Source: Epiperipatus broadwayi
Lineage: Eukaryota; Onychophora; Udeonychophora; Euonychophora; Peripatidae
Length of the DNA: 64,000 bases
Direction: 5' to 3'
Assembly (NCBI GenBank): GCA_028023455.1
Contig: JAQFVV010006310.1
Span: 1,240,001-1,304,000 of the forward strand
This document shows, piece by piece, positions 1 through 12,299 of the stretch; position 1 is the first letter of the stretch, and the number at the start of each line of letters is the position of its first letter. A program made the position numbers and the translations under genes. The notes beneath the pieces are model-generated. The model saw nothing but the letters and a program-made list of their open reading frames with translations. It had not been told where the DNA came from and searched no databases.

Positions 1-780
1 ATTAAAACTGAATATCCAGAATTATATGAAAAAGTCTTAAAAGTGTTATTGCTGTTTTTGACCACTTACTTATGTGAATCAACATTTTAAGCAATGAGAT
101 TCATAATATCAAAAGAAATAGTTTATTAATAAATCTAGCTTTACAATAGCAATCACATTAGTTTTTGATTTGATAATTATAATTATGTTTTGCTCAGTTA
201 TTTAAATATTATTCTTTGTTTTTCTTCAGATTGTGTTTGTATCATTAGTTTAATATTTTGTTAGTTAATTTACTTTTGTATAGATTTGTCAATTGTATGT
301 TTTTTAATCGTTCTTTGAATATATATATATATATGTTAAATTTGTTAAACACTACAATAATTTACTATGAATACATCAATTCTTTCTTTCATTTTTTTAT
401 ACAATACTTCATTTGGCCTGTAATATAAAAATTTATTGGTCTGTGGCATGTAGTCAATTGAGAAATACTACTTTGTACTGATAACTTAAGTTTACAAACT
501 ATTTTATGAAAAACAAGCTTTTTCAAAGACATTTAAAAATATATACAATGGCCAAATATCTTTTAACATTTACAAAAAATATAACATTGCTTTCTATGAT
601 ACATTTAGATTAAACCAATCGCTTCAGGTTACCTAAGCATTAATTACATCTCAAAAAATATTTGGGATTTTTTAAAAAAAAAAATATTATAAAGATTTAT
701 TATATATCTTATATTCATAACATAAAAATTAGAAGCATCATTAATGCAAACATCAATTCTTAAATAATTTAGATGACATG
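1..780. other. AT-rich DNA, no gene seen
   Basis: Low-complexity AT sequence with an AT dinucleotide run near 320-335. No splice-like structure, protein homology or repeat relationship was noticed. Confidence 0.5.
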
Positions 781-1977
781 TAATTGACAAAGTAAACTTT
801 GTCAATCATGTTTTAAACATGATTTTATTAAATTCATATATTTAATATATAATTTCAAATTATTCAAGATTAAATATGTCTATGTTTTACTTACATTAAT
901 TTTTTAGCGCATCATGAACTTTGAATTCTTTTTTAACATATTAACTTAAATTTACAATTACTTTAATATTAAAGAGTACCTGGTTTTAGTTGCATGTATA
1001 TACTATCGATTGATGGAGTCACCATCCTCACACTAAAACAGATAATAAGAAAAAATATATAAAATAATGTATATTTGAAAATGATCGTAAAATTATCTTT
1101 AGGGATCAGGAAAAAAATTAAATAAATGATACGGTCAAATATATTTTTAGTCAACAATGATTGAAAACAAATATTTTCTATAAATGTGAAGAATGCAAGA
1201 CAAGAAATTAAATTAGCAATGTCAGCAAATGTCAATTTAATTTCTTCTGGAATGTATATTGTTATTGAAAATATTTGTTTTTCAATCACTGTTAATTAAA
1301 TATATTATTTTTGGGTTACAAATATATTATTTCCACATTTTTTAGCTTTCTCTTCATAACAGCTATTTGCATTATTGCTAATAAAATTTTTCACCAATTG
1401 TTTACATTGAGTACAAATATTGAAGATATTTGTTTTTCAATTGTTGTTTGTCACTAAATATATTATCTTAAGACTTACTTTCTAAATCAATTGTATTATT
1501 TTCATGCCTTCATCATATTAGACTATTTTCTTTTTTTGTTGTCTCATTTTTTAGGATAAAAACTGAAAATTATCAATTATCTTGTTCTCATGTACATTGG
1601 TAAGTGGATTATGATTCCATCAACAGTAGTACATACATGCAACTAGCACAGGGAAATCTTTTCAAAAGACATCAGATAAAATGTACCACTATCCCAATGA
1701 TGTATTTTGACTGTGAATCTTTGGAAAAGATTTCTCATTGGTAAAGCAGTATACTGTCTTTTAACTGCTGCAGAAGTAAAGTAATTGTAAATTTAAGTTA
1801 ATATGTTATTTTTATGCATGTAAAAAAAATTCAAAATTCATGCGTACAATGAAATTAATGTAAATAAAAATTATATATTCAATCTATGAATTAATTTAAG
1901 TTATATATCAAATATATGAAATTAAATAATTTCTTATTTATGATCTGATTAGCAAAGTTTACTTTGTTAGTTATAAT
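781..1977. repeat. foldback element with diverged ~200-bp inverted arms
   Basis: Sequence at 781-970 reappears in reverse complement at about 1775-1977: both ends carry a short palindrome (ACAAAGTAAACTTTG), and further in both carry TTAACTTAAATTTACAATTA. The match resumes in the middle, where GTTGCATGTATATACTA (990-1006) matches the complement of about 1628-1644. A smaller hairpin sits in the loop (1195-1250, AAGAAATTAAATT against its complement). No transposase was seen, so this is probably a non-autonomous foldback or MITE-like element. Confidence 0.6.
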
Positions 1978-3980
1978 AATATTTAAAATGTGACATTTGA
2001 AATAGTGATATTGTAAAACCATAATTGTATGAAATTAGTAAGCTCAATATATAGACTTCCAACATGTGGGCTCCAGAAAGATACTTTCCTCATCAGATTA
2101 GTATTGTGTATGATATTAAAATACAAATAATTTTCTTTTCTTAAAATTTGCATGAATACTTAATATTACTAGAAAATACAACATATTATATTAAAATTAA
2201 TATTTTTAAACTGCTTCAACCTTCAAATTTTGTTTTCATACAAAAAAAACAACAACATATATTGTATTTTAAAATCATTTTGAATATGTAAAATAGCTTT
2301 TTTAAAAAAAAGAGCTTTACATGAATCTGGGGAAAAAAATTTCAAAAAATTCTAATTATTTTTTAGTAATACATTGGATTGGTAAATAAAACATGATCAA
2401 TGTATTGTCCTAGAAAAAGCTTCAAACTTTCAATTTATGTTATGTGATTTTAAAATATAAAAAGCAAATGAATACAAGATTATATAATGCAAAAAATTAA
2501 TACTCTTGTCAGTAAAAGGGATTAAATTAAAAGAGGTTGTTTGGAAACATAGCAACAGGTACAGGATTTTCAATAAACAAAAGAAAACTATGAATGTCTT
2601 AATTATTTTTATAAAAAAAGAAAAACATATTGAAACTTTTAGTGTTTTAAAATCTAATATTTTAATTTGAGAGATATAAAAAAAAAATCAGAAAGGCATT
2701 TGCAATTTAATTAAAATTTAAGAATTTTTCAACGAAATTAATTTGAAATTCAACAAATTGTAAGATATGTCAACAATGAAAATATTAGTAAAAATGAAGC
2801 AGAAAATTGAATTATCTTTTGCAAAATGAAACATTCTACAATTTTATCTACAAAACTTATCTCTGTGTCAATAGTTTTTTTTAAAAAAAAAAACACTTTA
2901 TACTGTACAGAAACACATGCAAGAGAGACTATTTCCTTCACTTAGAATTAATTAAGTTTAAATAATATAGCCATTTACCAATTAAAATCAATTATCCAAG
3001 TATTTTTATTTTTTTGATATGTAGTTATAATGAATACAAACACTATTCCACTTACTGTCTACCTATTTTTGGTTCACCCTATATAAGTTTTTCATAAAAA
3101 TGGAAAATTGAACATCAAATTTATGATATAGGTATTTGTTTCTTACTTATTTTAATTTGTGAGAAAAGCAACCAATCCTGAAATTTTCATAAAAGTACAA
3201 AATATAATAATAATAAATCAATATTTTAGACAATATATTTATAAAACAAAAGGAAAAGCATCTTCATACTAATGCCATCTATAATAAAATAGTGACTACC
3301 AGATAATAGTACATTTAAATATTCATTCTTAGCTTTCAATTTTAAACCTCACTAAAAAAAATCAGGTGTAGATCTGGGAATGTACGTGCTGTGATCTGAT
3401 AATTACTTACTACTCAACCTTATAAAGAGCACTAGAGTGGAGAGCTGCTCTGACTTTATCAATACACATTATTATTTTACATTTGAACTTCTTGTTATTT
3501 GTCAATATATTATGGCCTTTGAGTAAAGACAGCTAATATAATTAACTAATAAAGTACTATAATCAAGCAACAATTCACTATCATTATTGCAATAAATTTA
3601 CTCATCTTTTAAGCCAATTTCTTCTACCATTATTTATACTTTAAATATACATATATATTATAGAACATTAATCAATTAAAATATAAAATAGGTATCATTA
3701 CATTTTTGTAGTCATTACATTTAATTTACGTTTGTACAAATAAAACTTTTCAGTTTTTACAATACCTATTTGAAGACAGTAAGTAAAAAGTATCAAACAA
3801 ATATATTAATCTTCATCTTTTCAAACTAGAATTCTGATAAATATGAAGATGGATTTTGATAGCACTAATACAATTTTTATTAAATTTGTAAAAAGAACAT
3901 TTAATTTAAAAAAAAAAATTAGACAGTAAAAAAACTGAGGATTATTAATCTAAAATATATCCTTTTACATTAAAAACACT
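1978..3980. other. AT-rich DNA, no gene seen
   Basis: Repeated A and T runs, some stretches of more than eight. Short open frames here translate to low-complexity F/I/K/N-rich strings without family resemblance. This may be an intron of the minus-strand SAPCD2-like gene, whose later exons should lie in this direction. Confidence 0.4.
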
Positions 3981-3989
3981 TCATCAAAA

Positions 3990-4330
3990 GGTATATCAGA
4001 AAAGTAGCCTTATATGGATCAGAAAACTGAGTTTGATTGGATAGGGTATATATTTTGAAATAATATGGGTCATTTGATACGACATTGAGAGTGGTATATA
4101 TATATATATTAAGCTGGAGGGGAGAACATAAGAAAGAATATATGAATGTAGTTAGGAGAAAATGAACTTATAGATTTGTAAAAACCTGATCATGGAGATT
4201 TCGGCTGAAGAATTATGTTGCCAAACAATCTACAGGTTGAGGAGAGAACAATGAATAAATATTACTAAATGAAATAATCCAAGATGAGAAAGTTTGTGAA
4301 CCATTTGGTATTCAACAGTATTCTCAAGGA
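3990..4330 (+). pseudogene. possible LINE reverse-transcriptase C-terminal fragment
   Basis: One forward frame reads RKVALYGSEN near 3998-4030. This resembles the conserved YGSETW block just after the reverse-transcriptase core of non-LTR retrotransposons. The following frames are broken and only weakly reminiscent of the tail region. Too short and degraded to classify. Confidence 0.35.
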
Positions 4331-5140
4331 GCACTAACAACTGTACTTAAGTTGAAGATTAACTTATTTTTCAAGTTAATCTGCATTCACTATAGTTCAT
4401 AATGCATTTATTTTTTAAGGCAAATTTTAATCTAGGTAAAAATTTAAGACATATTATTTGTCAACTGATTCCACAGGTGACAGATAATGGAATGACCTTC
4501 AAATAAAATATTAACTATGAAGAATAAACAGTGCCTAATCGAGAGTATCTTCTGTTACCTTGTAGGATAAATGTTGGCTCATCAAAAGGGACTATTTTCA
4601 ATGCGGTTCTATAGCTATTATATATTTCAATCATCATAATCCTCTCATACCATTGATCATCTCTCAATACTAACTGTGATAATGGGAATGTGTGCTTGTG
4701 CAACCACATTTTCATCTTTTACATATTCACACAGCATTTCAGACTTCAATTCACTTTTTCCCTTTTTTTCATTTAATCTAAAAAGCTCTCGAGAATTGTG
4801 AGAGCAATGATGAGGACAGGCTTAATAGGCTGGCAGTCCTTAGTTATGATTTTTGTTTGAGGTAGTATAATTACTAATGAGTCAGTTTCAAACTGAACTT
4901 CAGACATTTCAGCTGGCAATGATCATATATTTATGTAGCTGGATCTAGAAACTCTTGCCAATTATGGAAGTGAAAGGAATGTAGAAAATATGACTTAAAA
5001 AATGGCTTGTCTCACCTATTCAGGCTAGGTTGTTATGCCTAATAGATTACCCATTCCAGGGATAGAAATAAAAATATCAGTAGTAGTGGAGGCCATGGAA
5101 ATACCAATAGGAACTATTATAAATCTAATTTTTTTCTAAT

Positions 5141-6090
5141 ACAGATGCATGGAATGTGCAAACTTTAATTGATGCAAACTTTTCAAGACTTGAATGGAGA
5201 TCTGTATTGGTGCTAAAGACCTATCAAGATTTAAGATTGATATAGCTGCTTTTAGTAGAACTCATCTTAAAGAGGAAGGTAGTTTAATAAAACATATAGA
5301 TAATTTCATGTATATTAATAATTTTTATTAGTCATTCAATAGACTAGAGATTATTCAATAAGGTTTTATTGGAAAGCAGATTAGTCAATGGAAAAAAAAA
5401 AGCATGATGTTGGATTTGCTGTACATTTTAATTTAGCAGTTTCTATTCTTGGAATTCTTTGCTATAGTAATGAAAGGTTAATAGAGCTAACATATGACTT
5501 GCATAATGCTATTTTTATTAGTATCTATGCTCGACCCTTATAGGTAGCAAATTCAGAGAAAGAAAGCTTTTATTCCATAATAAAAAGTATTATTACAATA
5601 CCATTAAAAGATCAAATTTTTCTTCTTAGAGATTTTAAATTATCTATTGATATAAATAGTAAATTTTGGCTAAAAGTTCTTTGAAATAATAGCATTGATG
5701 TTCTAAATTCAAATAGTCTGTGACTGATGATCACAAATATTTTGTCTAGGTAGAAGAATCACTATAGATGCATCCACGTTCAAAGCAATGGCATTTATTA
5801 ATTACAATATAGTTAGAAATCAGTTTTTAAGAGAAGTTCTTGTGTAGGCACTTAGAAGCACAGATTATTGGCTAGATCACAGATAAATATGTTCTAAAAT
5901 TAAAATAATTGCAGTAAAAATTAGAACATTATTCCAATCATGGTCATAAGAAAACTGATGTTCATTTTTAAGAAGTGTCAACCGCACATACTAAATTTCA
6001 TCAGCTATTAAGTACCTACACTGTTAATTTAGACCTCCAGGAATCATGGAATTCTCTTAAGGACTATGTTATGGAATAAATAAATCTATT
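5141..6090 (+). pseudogene. LINE ORF2 endonuclease domain, degraded
   Basis: With frameshifts and stops allowed, the plus strand reads as an apurinic-type endonuclease of a non-LTR retrotransposon. The start resembles WNVQTL, followed by LIDANFSRLEWRS and RFKIDIAAFSRTHLKEEGS (family form: RYKIDIAALSETRL.EEG). Next come VGFAVHF, NERLIELTY, IFISIYARP (family AYAPT), DQIFLLRDFKLSI (family GDFNARV), MHPRSKQWH near 5768-5794, and TDYWLDHR near 5860 (family CWTDHR). These blocks are in family order and at about the right spacing. At least five stops or shifts make it dead. A hairpin at 6142-6252 ends the recognisable part. Confidence 0.75.
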
Positions 6091-6141
6091 GTAATTCAAT
6101 TGTTATTAATTTTCTTCTTTTCTGAGTCAACAGAATATCTG

Positions 6142-6252
6142 GTAATTAATGAATATACTCACAGAAAAGGTAGCTGTTTTTTAATTTTTTAATGTTTAGC
6201 TTTACTAAAAAAAAACAACTATTTTTTCTCTATGAGTATATTCATTATTATC
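6142..6252. repeat. short inverted repeat
   Basis: TAATTAATGAATATACTCAC at 6142 is answered by its near complement at about 6232-6252, with poly-T and poly-A either side of the loop. It could be a small MITE inserted in the LINE remnant. Confidence 0.45.
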
Positions 6253-6259
6253 AAGTAAA

Positions 6260-8130
6260 TCTATTTTTGAGTTTACTAAAAAGAATCATGATTTGTTTTC
6301 TGTCAATGATTCTTGATTAAAAAGAAAAATATGGACTTTTTTCTTTGGCATGAATAATAAATTAAATGTGAAACTTCATAATGGAGATCTAAAAGTAGAA
6401 ATATGGTCCAATATTAGATCAGACAATGGCTAACTATTTTTTGTTGACAAAAAAAATAAAACATGAATCAGAAATTATCTTTACATCTCTCTGCCTAAAT
6501 AGGTTTTTTCATATTTGGCATCATTAAAATAGATGTTGTTTAAAACTAACCATTCTAAACATTGAAAATCTACTTTATCCTCAGTTGCTTATCCCGAAAG
6601 AAGTTAACTCTTCAATGAATATAGATGTAGGCAGATTTGGAGGAATAGAGCTAATTGTATTAGAAAATATATAAGCATTGTATATGTAAAAAGTATTATT
6701 CATCAGAATTATTTTCTCTGAACACTAAAAAGGTGAAAATGCTATAATTATGATATATTATACATCGAAAGCATGCCAAATATGAATAAAAGAGAAATTT
6801 AAAATATATAGACTACCTTTTCTGTATAAATACTTAGAACATTTATGTGAACATTAAATTTATTAAAATCTAAAACATTATTTGAAGCTGGAAGATAGTT
6901 TGATTCCTTTTGAGTGTCATGATTGATTGATTGTTTAACAATATAGAAAATGGACAAAAGTCAACAATATTTACAATTTGTTAAAATGACTATTAGGGAC
7001 TTATCATTAATGTACTGGAAATAGATTATTTTATTTAGACTACCTTTATGTGCTGGAGATAGATTGCTATTTTATTCGGACTATCTTCAATAGAGATTAC
7101 TTGCTTAATGAGATTATTACGCTTGATGCAGCTGGTTAAAAATCCATATGATATTAGAAATTTTAAAGATATCATTTTTTCCGCTATAATTTTAATCACT
7201 ATAAATAAAGGCCCCAAAAATAATTGCTTTTATGTATTTTGAACAGTTGAGAATTAAAGCAATCAAGTTTATTACATTTAAACTAACATAATAATAATCT
7301 TGTGTTCAACTAATTCTTTAAGTCATAAAATTATTTTTTGTGAAATTTTTTATATTACATAATCAATTAAATACAGGTGAATAAACTTTTCAGCATCCCT
7401 ATAATTATAAAATTGCTATGCCAATGCAAAATAATCATTTCTATTAGCTGCCCCAAATAAATTTATAGTTTAGCAGACCTACAAAGTTTCCAAACAAGGG
7501 TGAAATTCATTTCATCCGAGATATAAATACAATCTCATTTATATTTAAATCAGTAAAATTTCATGAAAAATTCATTCTTTACTCATTTTTAATGCCCATG
7601 CAATCTAGTAAATACAGAAGTACAGAATTAACAGTGTTTGACTAATTGATCAAAATCAGAAATTACATACAATGTTGAGAAAATGAGTTTAAATACTATT
7701 TTATTATTATTATTCTTACAGATTTTCATTAAGTAATTAATTTTTGAAAACTCAAGATTCTTCAAAAATCAATGAATTATTTTCAATATCTTAGTAAATT
7801 TGTAGATAGAAAAACAGATTTGAATGCAACTCACACTCTGATGTGCTGCTGCCAATTAAGTTAAAAGGATAGTGCTCTATCATATTATTTCAATGAAAAT
7901 TGAATACACAACTCTCAATTTGTTGTAAGGAAATAATATTTAATCTCTTATCAAAATATTACATGAACGCAGCTTACATGTTGTTTTAGCAGTATATCTT
8001 TTCATTATTTCTGTGCTACTTAATATAAGTTTTAATAACTAATAAGAGATGCCAGATGATACTGCTTAATAAATTCCGATCCTGTGCTCTCCTAACAATA
8101 TTCCCAAATTAATTTCAAATTTATAGTTTT
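6260..8130. other. AT-rich DNA with weak repeat traces
   Basis: No gene recognised. A roughly 52-base near duplication lies at 7013-7095 (GTACTGGAAATAGATT and GTGCTGGAGATAGATT, each followed by a shared tail). Sequence at 7970-8060 loosely resembles the loop of the foldback element that follows. Confidence 0.4.
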
Positions 8131-8811
8131 TATTAGTGAGGAGCTTTGGATGTTGGAACAGTGCACCTGAACATTTAAGATCTAATTCACCTTCCTTCTA
8201 GAAGCCATCATTTACCTCTCTATTTCACTATCAAGCTATCAGCCCAAATTGAAAAACTCATAAATATTTTCACTTGCTTGACCTGAAACCAGTTCAGTAT
8301 CTTTATATTAAGTATCTTAGTTTTTTAACAATTACAGACCCCTCTATCATATAGTCTAGATTTAGTATAAACTAATTGAATATCACGACTCTACCATGAC
8401 TTCAGCTTATACAATGTTTCAGCAGTACACCTTTCAACACCTCTATGCCATTTACTAAAGCTTATACTAAGTAGCATAAAGATAGTGAAAAGATCTGTTG
8501 CTAAAATAATATGTAAGGTGTACTTGTGATAGTCATGTGATATTTTATTGATTTATCCCAAATTCAGACCACAGGATAAAAAGAACCATAGTTGTTAAAA
8601 AATCTAAGGACACTAACTAATATAAAGATATTGAACTGGCTTCAGATCTATATGAATATATAAGCAGGTTAGTTTAGACTGAAAACATTTATCTTTTTCA
8701 GTTTGGCCTGATAGCTTGATAGTATAGCAGAGGTAAATAATGGCTGCTAGAAGGTATATTAAATCCTAAAAGTCTAAGTACCCTGTTCCAACATTCAAAA
8801 CTCCTTATTAA
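8131..8811. repeat. foldback element, family A (long-loop copy)
   Basis: The arm at 8131-8335 is repeated in reverse complement at about 8594-8811. Paired words include GAGGAGCTTTGGATGTTGGA with its complement near 8785-8805, CTATCAAGCTATCAG with CTGATAGCTTGATAG, and CCAGTTCAGTATCTTTATA with TATAAAGATATTGAACTGG. The arm shares the TTAGTGAGGAGC...TTGGAT and CCAGTTCAGTA words with the other family A copies, and the loop ends in TCATGTGAT as the 17448 copy does. The arms are diverged, so this copy is old. Confidence 0.7.
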
Positions 8812-9510
8812 TGAATGTCATAAGTTTGAAATTAGATATCGGATATGACAATAAGATAAGAATTCATTAAGCACTATTATTTGCCATCTATTATTATTTA
8901 CTAAAATTTACAGTAAGTGGCAGAGGATTAGTGAAAAGGTATGTACTTATCAACATAATATATAAAGTTGATGAATACTCAGTGAATATTTTGAAAATAA
9001 GATGGGTGAAAATTAAAATTGAACAATTAGCTTGTTAAATGTGAAGGTATTGAGCCTACAGTTATAAATGCACATTTTCATAAAGTGATATGTGACATGG
9101 ATATGCGAAATAGACATCCTAAGATTAAATTAGAATGAACTTGAGTAGTATATAGAAAATTTCATTTAAATTGTAAAAATTATCTCAACATAATTTAGAA
9201 ATATAATATCAAATGTTTTCATCAGAAAGATGAGTCTTAAGATAAAATAGAATGGAAAGCTATAATAAGACAAGTTGTCAAACAAACTAAAGTACCAATT
9301 GATGACATGTGTGAATGTTCATTCATTGATTCATATAACGATTGTAGGTACCCAATTGCAAAACATCTTTTTATTCTTTGTACTCTCTTTTTTTTTCTGT
9401 GGTGGCAGCTTTCATAAATGAATTACAATTTTGAAATTTTTTTTATTATTTAATAATCATAAAAAAAAAGATATTCTAGTGTATATTCTTTTGAGTCTTA
9501 TGAGTATATG
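8812..9510. other. AT-rich DNA, no gene seen
   Basis: No recognisable coding, RNA or repeat signal beyond poly-A/T runs near 9380-9470. Confidence 0.4.
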
Positions 9511-9513
9511 ATT

Positions 9514-9824
9514 ACACAGAGGCTAAACTTGCCACTTACTGCAAGCCAGAGTAATCAATGGATGCAAGAAGGTTTGTGCATAAAATCTCTATCTGGTGTC
9601 TACTCATCCAATATTTCCAGACTAGTTTCTAGCTTGTGGCTTTCATCAGTGAGGAGCCCTGGATTCGAGAACTACTCACTGATGAAAGCCACAAGCTAGA
9701 AACTAGTCTGAGGATATTGGATGAGTAGGGACTAGACAGGGATTTTATGCACAAACTTTATTGCATCCATTGATTATTCTGGCTTGCCCTGATTGACACT
9801 ACTGTATGGAGTTTAGTCTCTGTA
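9514..9824. repeat. foldback element, family A (compact hairpin)
   Basis: Arms at 9514-9653 and 9675-9824 are reverse complements, separated by about 21 bases. The arm carries the family words AATCAATGGATGC, TGTGCATAAAAT, CTACTCATCCAATAT and CCAGACTAGTTTCTAGC. Pairing is high but not perfect. The right arm has a short extra piece near 9790-9810. The transcript would fold into a long stem. Confidence 0.8.
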
Positions 9825-10636
9825 TAAACAACTTGTGTAAGCATAAAGAATAGTGAACATGTGACGTTTAGTAGTTTAAGTATATGGTTAACATAATTCA
9901 CAAATTTTTAAGTTGAAGGGAATGATGATAGAAACATTTAAAACAATTATTTCATATTTAATTTTTTTTGTATTTTTGTAATGGGATTCAATCAAGTGAA
10001 TTAAATTTAATTATTCTGTAATAAAAAAAAATAACCAAATAGTTTTATTGCTCAGGGTTCAAAATAAGTCTAAGCAACTGAAGTGCAAAGTAAATGGCAA
10101 CTTCACAGATATTGAACTTCAGAATAGTCATTTTACAACTATGCAGGGCATCTCCTTATATTTACCACTAATTTATTTATTTACATAGAGTATCATAATA
10201 GTATATAGTCTCTAAAATGGTATTTTCATTAATTTTTTTTAATGCCCGGCTGTTTCGACTAACTAGCAGTCTTCTTCAGGGTTTCAATACATACAATGAA
10301 ATCTTTCTGAAAACTATTAAGCTAAAATAATGAAAGATAAAATTAGTAAAAAAAAAATTGAAATGCATTCTAAAGAAAAATGATTAAAAATCTGAATGAA
10401 TTTTGAAGCTTAGCAATAAAAATTTAATTTGGGGGAATTGTGAACAGCATTTGTATCTTTACATAAGCTTCACGACGATGAGTTTGCAACAGCAGTTAGC
10501 ATAACAATCTTTTATTAAATCTATTACAAAAGCACAGTAGATATTTCCCATATTTGTAATTATTAATATAAATTTTTAATGATAATAAAGTTTAAAAGTT
10601 TAATGTTTAACTAAATTTCATAAAACAAAAACTTAC
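9825..10636. other. intronic or 3'-flanking DNA of the SAPCD2-like exon
   Basis: Apart from the hammerhead-like motif, this is AT-rich sequence. It begins the intron after the GTAAGT donor of the minus-strand exon (transcribed leftwards). No further exon was recognised. Confidence 0.4.
10240..10285 (-). ncRNA. hammerhead-like motif / Penelope-type terminal motif
   Basis: The minus strand reads CCCTGAAGAAGACTGCTAGT followed by TAGTCGAAACAGCCGGGC. CTGAAGA and GAAA are the two conserved core boxes of a hammerhead ribozyme, and GACT/AGTC between them forms stem II with a seven-base loop. One extra A between the first box and the stem departs from the canonical core. Stem III and the cleavage triplet are not clear. 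Very similar CTGANGA...CGAAAC motifs are common at the ends of Penelope-like and related elements, so it may be such a remnant rather than an active ribozyme. Confidence 0.35.
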
Positions 10637-11348
10637 CAGTAGAAATATCACTGGTCGTAGATTTACCATCCCCGACACCTCGTCGATTTCCTATTATTTT
10701 CGTTTCAGAAACATGATTTGAATTGATAATTTCTTGTTGCCAGTTTTTTAAAGCTGTAACAATACCAGTTTTATTCATTAGACTACAATCTTTATTTTTG
10801 ATAGCAAGAGGTTTCCACTCATTCACTAAATCTACAATCTGAGATTGTTCGGGTAAATTATAATCCGCGTTTGTACTGTCTAATCGCAACTGAGGCACGC
10901 TAACTGATCGTGACTGCGAAATTGCATTATTAGGAGGAACTGTAGCAGTATTCGAATGATGGTAGTGGATATTATGGTAATTGGTCAATTTACTAGGGGA
11001 ATGTGAAATTTCAGCTGGAACTGCGATTCGATCCAAGGAATTAGAAGATGTACGAACAAGTTTTCCTCCATCTACCGATTTAGATGTATGTTCAAATTTA
11101 ATTCTTAGTAAAGAAATTTTTAAGCCTGCACAAAATCTTTCAAAACTTAGCCAACCGTTTGAAGGCGTAACTTTTCGAAGAGATTCAATAACACCCTTGG
11201 TACCATTATCCAGCCAACGATTTTCAATATCAGTAAATTTAACGTAGCCTGTTTTTCCTGAATCCATAATGTCAAAGAGAGTTCTCATAAATAAAACAAA
11301 TTGTTTAGGTAACCCATCAAGTGTAGACTTTGACTGATTAGAAGACAT
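10637..11348 (-). CDS. SAPCD2: SAPCD2-like protein, first coding exon (partial)
   Basis: Encodes 237 residues plus one base, then a strong GTAAGT donor at 10636-10631 on the minus strand. Residues about 12-80 contain GLPKQFVLFMRTLFDIMDSG, then FTDIENRW and GWLSFERFCAGLKISLL. These match the EF-hand-like N-terminal domain of suppressor APC domain-containing protein 2 (vertebrate SAPCD2/p42.3 has GLP.AF..SLRTLFDI and YLTFERFVAGL at the same spacing). The rest is Ser/Asn/His-rich with a basic GNRRG patch near the exon end. In vertebrates the family acts at the cell cortex in spindle orientation; that role here is inferred by homology only. The start (ATG at 11348) was chosen because it precedes the domain by about 11 residues. 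An open frame runs upstream to 11537, but its sequence looks non-coding. An out-of-frame ATG six bases upstream opens a five-codon uORF that overlaps the start. The C-terminal coiled-coil exons seen in vertebrates were not found below 10637. Confidence 0.85.
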
Positions 11349-12299
11349 GATGCATATTCTGTCTTTATTTAATACCGTGCTGTATATTACATAAGTGTGC
11401 AATTGAGCAATCCAAAAGAAATTGACAAATTTAAACGACTGTAGTAAGATCTGATTGGTTAATATTATCACTATTTTAACATGGTTTAACCTAAATAATT
11501 GAATGTATGGAAAAAATATAAATTCCGCGATATGCAATGCTTTTTTAAAAAACGTATATATTATATGTTTACTCTTTTTATTTTATATTTGATTTTTTTT
11601 AAAACTGGTTAATAAATGCGATGCGATATAATGAAGCTTGTTCATACTAGAAACCATCTACAATATGAACTAACAAAGTATACCTGACATAGAAAATCTT
11701 ATAATGGAAGAAAAATATTCTCCATATGGTCGCACTCTAAGTGCCTTGAGCAAATCAGATAAGACAAGTCATTGGTCATAAATCTAATGAGATGGTGTGT
11801 GTGTATATATATACATGATTTAAAATTGTCAAAAATGGAGTACCTGACATGATGCTGCTACTTTTCCAGAATTAGATTGAAATGAAAATGACTTCATATC
11901 TCTTCCCTATTTTTTTTAAAGACATTCTTACCTATTTTACCATTAATTTTGCCCAACTTAACCAAAAATCCTACATTTTCTTTGAATCACCTACAATTTC
12001 ATTGTCTGTTCTAAAAGTACAACAATCCAATAATAGTTTCCAAATACTCATATTTTTAATAATGTTTTTTCTCCATTTCTTTGTACATTATTTTGCTTCT
12101 AAACTTTCTGCTTTTTCTTAAAATGGTAGTTTTGATATATTAACATACTTCTATTATTAAATATATTTTACTAATTTATTAATCAGTCTATACACATAAT
12201 ACAGTTTAAGCTTATTACATATATTAATTAGTATGTTCACCAAATTTCTAATCAAAATGTACTCCCCAACTAGTAATTTTTCTGCACAGATCAGTACCT
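11349..12299. other. upstream region of the SAPCD2-like exon
   Basis: Presumably contains the 5' UTR and promoter of the minus-strand gene, but no TATA or initiator element stands out. A GT then AT microsatellite lies at 11794-11812. The open frames here look non-coding. Confidence 0.4.

Noticed and set aside
4515-4715. Minus-strand frame containing RDDQWYERIMMIEIYNSY
   Set aside because: Considered as a later SAPCD2 exon because of the W-Y pair, but the context does not match the family coiled coil and no splice pair fits.
10981-11247. Plus-strand open frame of 88 codons
   Set aside because: It is antisense to the SAPCD2-like exon and has no domain; a shadow frame.
11349-11537. Upstream extension of the SAPCD2-like frame to an ATG at 11537
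   Set aside because: The extra residues are hydrophobic AT-driven translation, and the family domain begins about 11 residues after the chosen start.
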